Source: Palsa-661 sp035535015
Lineage (GTDB): Bacteria > Actinomycetota > Acidimicrobiia > Acidimicrobiales > UBA8190
DNA length: 64,000 nt
Direction: 5' to 3'
Assembly: GCA_035535015.1 (NCBI GenBank)
Contig: DATLQU010000022.1
Coordinates: forward strand, 1 to 64,000
Shown: in pieces, positions 59,378 to 64,000 of the stretch
Numbering within the stretch: position 1 is the first letter of the stretch
Layout of the letters: each line of letters begins with the position of its first letter
The notes under the pieces: generated by a model
What the model saw: the letters and a program-made list of their open reading frames with translations, nothing else
The model's database searches: none
What the model was told of the DNA's origin: nothing
Position numbers and translations under genes: made by a program

Positions 59378-61150
59378 TCAGGCGGCGAGGTCGGATTCCT
59401 CGATGGCGCCGTAACGGACGAGGGGCTCGAAGAGATCGAGGACCATCCGGTCGGGGTCGGTGATACCGCGGGCCACGGGGGTGGAGAGCCGGCGGGAGGC
59501 GAACCGGCGGGCCACGGCTGCCTTGCGGGCATCGCCGTCGCGTCCGAGGGCCCAGGCCGCCTGTTCCACCAACAGCGCTCCCTCCGCCGCGTCGGCCAGC
59601 AGCTCGGCGAACCGACGGCTGTGGAGCAGGGCCATGTCGTCGGACGCGCTCTCGAGATAGCTGGCCGCGCCCCGGGCGTCGGCCAGGGCCGAGGCCACCG
59701 TATCGATCGTGGTGCTGAGGACCTTGTGGCCGATGGCGGCGTCGAGCGCCTCCTCCATCCGGCTGAAGAGCGCCAGGTGGGCTCGTTCGCCGCGCATGGC
59801 CCGGCGGACGTCGATGCAGAGGATGTTCTCCGTTCCCTCCCAGATGGTGTGACACTGGGCGTCGCGCAGCTGACGGGCCATCGGCCAGTCCGCCATGTAG
59901 CCGTTGCCTCCGAAGACCTCCAGGGCGGTGGACGCCGCCCCCACGGCCAGCCTGGTGCAACGCATCTTGGCCAGCGGGACCAGGATCCGGCGGACCAGCC
60001 GGCCGGTCTCGGCGTCGCTGGCCCGGCGTTCGGCCGCCGCGCACTCATAGGTGGCGGCCATGCCCGCTTCCAGGTCGACGAGCAGGTCGACCAGCGTCTC
60101 GCGGACGAGCGGATAGGCGTCGATGCGGTTCCCGAACTGGCTGCGTTGTGCCGCATAGATGGCGGCTTCGAGGAACGACCGCCGGTGGATGCCGAGGCCC
60201 ATGATGGCCACCCCGAAACGTGAGCCGTTCACCATCTCCATCATCCGGTTGATGCCGCGGCCGTCGCGTGCCGCGTCGGCCGACTGAGCCGCCGCCGGGG
60301 CGCCGGCGCCGGCCAACCAGGCGCGCGCCCCGTCGAGGGTGACTTCACCGGTGGGGACGCCCACCGTCCCGAGCTTCGACTTGAGGCGCTTGATGCTGAA
60401 GCCGTTGGGTGAGCCGTCGGGGAGATGACGCGGCACGATGAAGGTGCCGAGGCCGCGGCTGCCGCCGGGGGCCCCGTCGGGACGGGCCAGGATGACGAAG
60501 ACGTCGGCGTCGACGTTGGAGCAGAAATGCTTGTCACCGAAGACCCGCCATTCGTCGCCGTCCTGCTCGGCCCGGGTCGTGTTGGCCCCGACGTCGCTGC
60601 CGCCCTGGCGTTCGGTCAGGAACATCCCGCCTTCCCAGGCGTCGGCCGGGTCGATGCTGCGCAGCCGGCGGACCATCTCGTCGCCCACCGCCGGGTCCAC
60701 GTGCCGTTCGATGATGTCGGCGGCGCCGGCCGTCATGCCCAGACCGCACAGAATGGCCGTTTCCGCCTGGGACACCAGATAGTTGAGCGACGCCGTCACC
60801 ACGGCCGGGGCCGGCCGGCCGGCGTAGCTCTCGAGACTCACGAATCCATTGCGGACGAGGTCCGCCTTGCTGTCGGTCCAGGTGGAGTTGTGCTCGATCT
60901 GGTCGACGTCGTCGCCCCAGCGGTCGTAGCGCCGCAGGACGGGCCCGTGCCGGTCCGTCTCCTCGGCCCGGGGGGCGATGACCTCTCCCACCAGGCTTCC
61001 GAAGCGGCTGACGTGGTCCTCGGCGAAAGCCCGGTCGGCGGCATCGGGGACGTAGTGGTCGAGCAGGAACGACAGGTTGGGGTCCATTCGGTACCAGTCG
61101 AGGCCCATGGCCTGTTCGAACTCGGCGTAGTCGGGAAGCATGCCCGCCAT
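59378..61150 (-). CDS. Acyl-CoA dehydrogenase (long, ~590 residues)
   Basis: 590 residues from ATG 61150 (ATG 61141 also possible). Long ACAD form with an N-terminal extra domain (MLPDYAEFEQAMGLDWYRMD). The flavin-binding block is MFLTERQGGSDVGANTTRAE, followed by RVFGDKHFCSNVDADVFVIL, and VFGGNGYMADWPMARQLRDA with IWEGTENIL near the C-terminus. The overall shape is close to AidB-like and FadE-like enzymes. The catalytic Glu is probably the one in WEGTEN, as in AidB/isovaleryl types. It oxidises acyl-CoA to enoyl-CoA with FAD. Confidence 0.93.
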   Translation of the reverse strand: MAGMLPDYAEFEQAMGLDWYRMDPNLSFLLDHYVPDAADRAFAEDHVSRFGSLVGEVIAPRAEETDRHGPVLRRYDRWGDDVDQIEHNSTWTDSKADLVRNGFVSLESYAGRPAPAVVTASLNYLVSQAETAILCGLGMTAGAADIIERHVDPAVGDEMVRRLRSIDPADAWEGGMFLTERQGGSDVGANTTRAEQDGDEWRVFGDKHFCSNVDADVFVILARPDGAPGGSRGLGTFIVPRHLPDGSPNGFSIKRLKSKLGTVGVPTGEVTLDGARAWLAGAGAPAAAQSADAARDGRGINRMMEMVNGSRFGVAIMGLGIHRRSFLEAAIYAAQRSQFGNRIDAYPLVRETLVDLLVDLEAGMAATYECAAAERRASDAETGRLVRRILVPLAKMRCTRLAVGAASTALEVFGGNGYMADWPMARQLRDAQCHTIWEGTENILCIDVRRAMRGERAHLALFSRMEEALDAAIGHKVLSTTIDTVASALADARGAASYLESASDDMALLHSRRFAELLADAAEGALLVEQAAWALGRDGDARKAAVARRFASRRLSTPVARGITDPDRMVLDLFEPLVRYGAIEESDLAA

Positions 61151-61240
61151 CGTACGCCCGGCCCCCCTCCGGCCCTCCGGCCGGACCTTCTCCCGGCCCG
61201 CGACCTCGTCCGCCCGGGCCCTGCACATTCGTTAGCAAAC

Positions 61241-61251
61241 CTAATTAGAAT
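61241..61251 (+). promoter_or_regulatory. CTAATTAG palindrome overlapping a -10 box TAGAAT
   Basis: TAGAAT (61246-61251) ends eight bases before the ATG at 61260, again a leaderless spacing. The perfect palindrome CTAATTAG (61241-61248) overlaps its start and lies within an A/T-rich patch with GTTAGC nearby. This is a plausible MarR operator for autoregulation. Confidence 0.5.
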
Positions 61252-61259
61252 AGTGAACG

Positions 61260-61748
61260 ATGACGACGAGCTCCGAGGAGAACATCGCCCCCGACCCCGT
61301 CCCCGCCTCCGGGGTCGTGGGCGAGCTTGATTCCGACTTGGAGTTGGCCGCCCGTTTGCGGCTGGCCGTCTTGCGGCTGTCGAGGCGCCTGCGTCAGCAG
61401 ATCGCCGGTGGGGTGACCTCGGCCCAGTTGTCGGCCCTGGCCACGGTGGAGCGACTCGGGAGCCCGACCTTCGGTGAGCTGGCCGCCTCGGAGCGGGTCC
61501 GACCCCCGAGCATGACCAGAATCGTGGTCGGGCTCGAGGGGGCCGGCCTGGTCCGACGTCAGGTCGACCCCCTCGACCGGCGGGTGGCGCGGGTGACGCT
61601 GACGGCCGGTGGCCGGCGCCTCGTCCAGCGCAGCCGGTCACTACGGACGGCGTACCTGGCACGCCGACTGCGCCGACTGTCGGCGTCGGAGCGGGCGTCG
61701 CTGGCGGAGCTCGTGCCGCTGCTCGAGCTGCTGCTGGAGGAACCGTGA
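61260..61748 (+). CDS. MarR-family transcriptional regulator
   Basis: 162 residues from ATG 61260. Winged HTH with LRLSRRLRQQIAGGVTSAQL, SPTFGELAASERVRPPSMTR, and the wing DPLDRRVARVTLTAGGRRL. The C-terminal helices form the dimer. The following MFS gene starts within its stop codon (GTGA overlap), so it probably regulates that transporter and itself through the palindrome upstream. The ligand is unknown. Confidence 0.93.
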   Translation: MTTSSEENIAPDPVPASGVVGELDSDLELAARLRLAVLRLSRRLRQQIAGGVTSAQLSALATVERLGSPTFGELAASERVRPPSMTRIVVGLEGAGLVRRQVDPLDRRVARVTLTAGGRRLVQRSRSLRTAYLARRLRRLSASERASLAELVPLLELLLEEP

Positions 61749-63034
61749 CCCGGATACGCCGGGCGGTGGAAGGGACCTTCCGGTCGCTGCATGTCCGGAA
61801 TTACCGGATCTACTTCACCGCCCAGCTGGTGTCGGTGAGCGGGACCTGGATGCAGACCGTGGCCCAGGCCTTCCTCGTCCTGCACCTGGCACCCCACGGC
61901 CGCTCCGGGGTTTATCTGGGCCTGGTCACCGCTTTGCAGTTCCTCCCGATGTTGCTGTTCGGGACCTGGGGCGGCCTGATCGCCGACCGGGTCGACAAAC
62001 GCCGGCTGCTCTACGCCACCCAGTCGGTGGCCGGTGTCCTGGCCCTGGTTCTCGGCCTCCTGACCGCCGTGGGTGCCGTGCGGTTATGGCAGGTCTTCAT
62101 GCTGGCCACCTTTCTCGGTTTCGTGAACCTGGTCGACAACCCGGCCCGCCAGACCTTCGTCCTCGAGCTGGTGGGCCGTGAGGACCTCCCGAACGCCGTG
62201 AGCCTGAACAGCGTGGTGATGAACTCGGCCCGGGTCATCGGCCCCGCCATCGGTGGCGCCCTGATCGCCTTCGTGGGCCTGGCCGTCTGCTTCGAGGTGA
62301 ATGCCGCCTCCTACCTGGCGGTGATCGTCGGGCTGTCACTCATGCGCCGGGCGGATCTGCACCGCACCGTGCCCGTGCTGCGCGGTAAGGGCCAACTCCG
62401 CGAGGGCCTGCGTTACGTGTGGCGGACCCCGGGACTCCGCCAGCCCCTGCTGCTGGTGGCCGTGGTGGGGACGCTGGCCTACAACTTCCAGGTCGTCCTG
62501 GCCCTCTTCGCCCGGTTCACCTTCCACGGCGGGGCCGGCGTCTACTCGGCGTTGACCTCGCTGATGGGCGGGGGAGCCGTCGTGGGGGGGCTCTTGATCG
62601 CCACCCGCAACCGACCGAACATCCACCGGCTGACGGCCATCGGGATCATCTTCGGCGCCCTGATCCTGGCCGTGGCGGCGTCACCTGATCTGGTGACGGC
62701 CCTGGTTCTGATCGTGCCCATGGGCGCCGCCTCGATCGCTTTCATCGCCACGGCCAACGCCACCTTGCAACTGCGGGCCGAACCGTCCATGCGGGGCCGG
62801 GTGATGGCCCTCTACGCCATCGCCTTCCTGGGGACGACCCCCATCGGCAGCCCCCTGGTGGGATGGATCTCACAGGCGGCGAGCCCGCGCGTGGCCCTGG
62901 CCGTGGGGGGAACGGCCACGGTGGTGGCCTCGATCATCACCCGGCGCCACCACCGGCGCGAGCACGAACGGGTGGCCGACATTATTCCCGTGATCGACGA
63001 AGCCGAACCGGGAACCGAGCTCGGCGTGGCCTAA
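61745..63034 (+). CDS. MFS transporter coupled to the MarR gene
   Basis: 429 residues from GTG 61745. Opens RSLHVRNYRIYFTAQLVSVS and GTWMQTVAQAFLVLHL, then WGGLIADRVDKRRLLYATQS with the GxxxDRxxRR loop, eleven to twelve helices in all, and a His-rich C-terminal end (RRHHRREHERVADIIPVIDE). This is the EntS/enterobactin-exporter-like branch of MFS. A drug or metabolite exporter under MarR control is the usual meaning of this pair. Confidence 0.93.
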   Translation: MTRIRRAVEGTFRSLHVRNYRIYFTAQLVSVSGTWMQTVAQAFLVLHLAPHGRSGVYLGLVTALQFLPMLLFGTWGGLIADRVDKRRLLYATQSVAGVLALVLGLLTAVGAVRLWQVFMLATFLGFVNLVDNPARQTFVLELVGREDLPNAVSLNSVVMNSARVIGPAIGGALIAFVGLAVCFEVNAASYLAVIVGLSLMRRADLHRTVPVLRGKGQLREGLRYVWRTPGLRQPLLLVAVVGTLAYNFQVVLALFARFTFHGGAGVYSALTSLMGGGAVVGGLLIATRNRPNIHRLTAIGIIFGALILAVAASPDLVTALVLIVPMGAASIAFIATANATLQLRAEPSMRGRVMALYAIAFLGTTPIGSPLVGWISQAASPRVALAVGGTATVVASIITRRHHRREHERVADIIPVIDEAEPGTELGVA

Positions 63035-63047
63035 TTCCCGGACGTCG

Positions 63048-64000
63048 TCACTTGGCGGTGGGCTTCGGCTCCTTCGGCAGACCGAGGACGCGCTCGCCGA
63101 CGATGTTGCGTTGGATCTCTGCCGTCCCGCCCCAGATGGTCTCCGAGCGGGAGAAGAAGAAAGAGGCCTGCATCTCGCTGACCGGGTAGTTGGGATTGCC
63201 GCGTCGGGCCAGGGGGCCGTCGACCGGGTCCCCGTCGCCGCCGGTGCCGGTGAGGATCTGGCCTTCGAGACCGAGAATGTCGACGGCCAGGTTCATGGTC
63301 TCGCGGTGGTATTCGGACCAGAACATCTTGTTCGTGGCTCCGAGGGCCGCCGCGTGATGACTGCCGTGCAGAGCGTCGGTCAGGGTGCGGAACCCGTTGA
63401 TCTGCATGATCTTCACCTTGGACCAGGCGTGGGCCAGGCCCTGGCGGATCTGGGGATCGGTGTTGCGGCCCCGGAGCTTGGCCGAGGCGATGATGGTGTC
63501 GAGTTCCTTCTGGAAACGGCGGTGGCCGGTGGTGGAGGAGGATCCCCGTTCGAAGCCCAGGGTGGTCATGGCCACCTTCCACCCGTTGTTGTCTCCGCCG
63601 ACCACGTTGCCTCGGGGGCAGCGGGCCTCTGTGAAGTAGACCTCGTTGAACTCGGCCGAGCCGTCAATCTGTTTGATCGGGCGGACATCGACGCCGGGCT
63701 GCTTCATCGGCAGCAGCAGGTAGGAGATGCCCTGATGCTTGTCGACGTCGGGGTCGGTGCGGGCCAGCAGGAAGATGTAATCGGCGAACTGCGCCTGGGT
63801 GGTCCAGACCTTCTGGCCGCTGACCACCCATTCGTCGCCGTCCGCCACGGCACGGGTCTTGAGCGAGGCCAGGTCGCTGCCGGCGTCCGGCTCGGAGAAT
63901 CCCTGGCACCACGAGATGGTGCCGTTCAGGATCTTGGGGATGAACTCCTGCTTCTGTTCCTCGGTTCCCCACTGCAAGATGGTCGGGCCGACCAGGGTGT
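63048..64000 (-). CDS. Acyl-CoA dehydrogenase, 5' end beyond the window
   Basis: At least 316 residues; the frame runs off the right edge (…TLVGPTILQWGTEEQKQEFI). FSEPDAGSDLASLKTRAVAD is the flavin block, and VSGQKVWTTQAQFADYIFLL, GFERGSSSTTGHRRF and ETIWGGTAEIQRNIVGERVL are typical of short ACADs. The stretch GGTAEIQR carries no Glu at the standard base position just before it, which occurs in the large actinobacterial FadE families. Oxidises acyl-CoA; its exact substrate, fatty or sterol-side-chain, is not readable here. Confidence 0.9.
   Translation of the reverse strand, partial: TLVGPTILQWGTEEQKQEFIPKILNGTISWCQGFSEPDAGSDLASLKTRAVADGDEWVVSGQKVWTTQAQFADYIFLLARTDPDVDKHQGISYLLLPMKQPGVDVRPIKQIDGSAEFNEVYFTEARCPRGNVVGGDNNGWKVAMTTLGFERGSSSTTGHRRFQKELDTIIASAKLRGRNTDPQIRQGLAHAWSKVKIMQINGFRTLTDALHGSHHAAALGATNKMFWSEYHRETMNLAVDILGLEGQILTGTGGDGDPVDGPLARRGNPNYPVSEMQASFFFSRSETIWGGTAEIQRNIVGERVLGLPKEPKPTAK

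Overview
The window is high-GC DNA that reads as a member of the Actinomycetota. The signs are strong G/C third positions, frequent GTG and TTG starts, leaderless genes with a TANNNT box 7-8 bases before the start, WXG100 proteins, an SCO6745-like protein, and an alpha-E / circularly permuted ATP-grasp / transglutaminase cluster like the mycobacterial Rv2567-Rv2569c region. The many acyl-CoA dehydrogenases and a thiolase/FabH pair would fit a lipid-degrading lineage such as Acidimicrobiia, but that placement is inference. I found no tRNA, rRNA or CRISPR array.

Layout. 0-4.3 kb: an MNT-HEPN toxin-antitoxin pair with palindromic operators, an SCO6745-like gene, a lipoprotein gene with a probable one-base frameshift, and a decayed gene. 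4.6-7.6 kb: a three-gene ABC exporter operon (two FtsX-type permeases and an ATPase). 8.6-9.9 kb: a GNAT-AAA fusion. 10-16.2 kb: a scrapyard with a broken tyrosine recombinase, a broken DUF899 gene and an orphan peptide-binding lipoprotein. It is followed by two intact insertion sequences whose ends and target-site duplications can be read directly: IS256 type (13132-14634, ACTTCCGC duplicated) and IS66 type (14671-16226, GATGGAAG duplicated). They lie 36 bp apart. 16.6-19.1 kb: msrA and an ABC-2 exporter pair. 19.4-21.7 kb: the remains of a TetR-SDR-VOC-MDR operon in which the last three genes are broken in three different ways. 21.9-23.1 kb: two tandem WXG100 genes, the second carrying an acidic linker and a C-terminal zinc ribbon.

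23.2-28.9 kb: a RidA/alpha-beta-hydrolase fusion, a shattered galactose-oxidase-like gene, DAHP synthase behind a readable aromatic-amino-acid attenuator, a divergent MFS gene and a VOC gene. 29-40 kb: a CocE-type hydrolase, a beta-helix lipoprotein, a GAF-GGDEF cyclase and an EAL phosphodiesterase (cyclic-di-GMP pair), plus decayed genes including a phospholipase C cut at its 5' end exactly at the right end of an IS21 remnant. 40.3-44.6 kb: a 28-residue ORF, a CP-ATP-grasp protein and an alpha-E/transglutaminase fusion, a predicted peptide-ligation system. 44.6-50.2 kb: a pstS remnant, a CBS protein, typA, a PAP2 phosphatase and a twice-frameshifted cytochrome P450.

50.2-64 kb looks like settled chromosome: a bicupin, a BtuF-like protein, a tightly coupled CDF transporter/acylphosphatase pair, a coupled thiolase-FabH-nucleotidyltransferase-GH20 operon, a NifU-domain protein, two acyl-CoA dehydrogenases and a MarR-MFS pair.

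The most novel-looking items are the WXG100-zinc-ribbon protein with its short paralogue, the small ORF beside the ATP-grasp/alpha-E/transglutaminase genes, and the attenuator in front of DAHP synthase. The density of frameshifted genes between 3 and 50 kb is either real decay around mobile elements or, in part, sequencing indels. Two of the frameshifts sit in or beside G6 and G7 runs, and read data would settle it.
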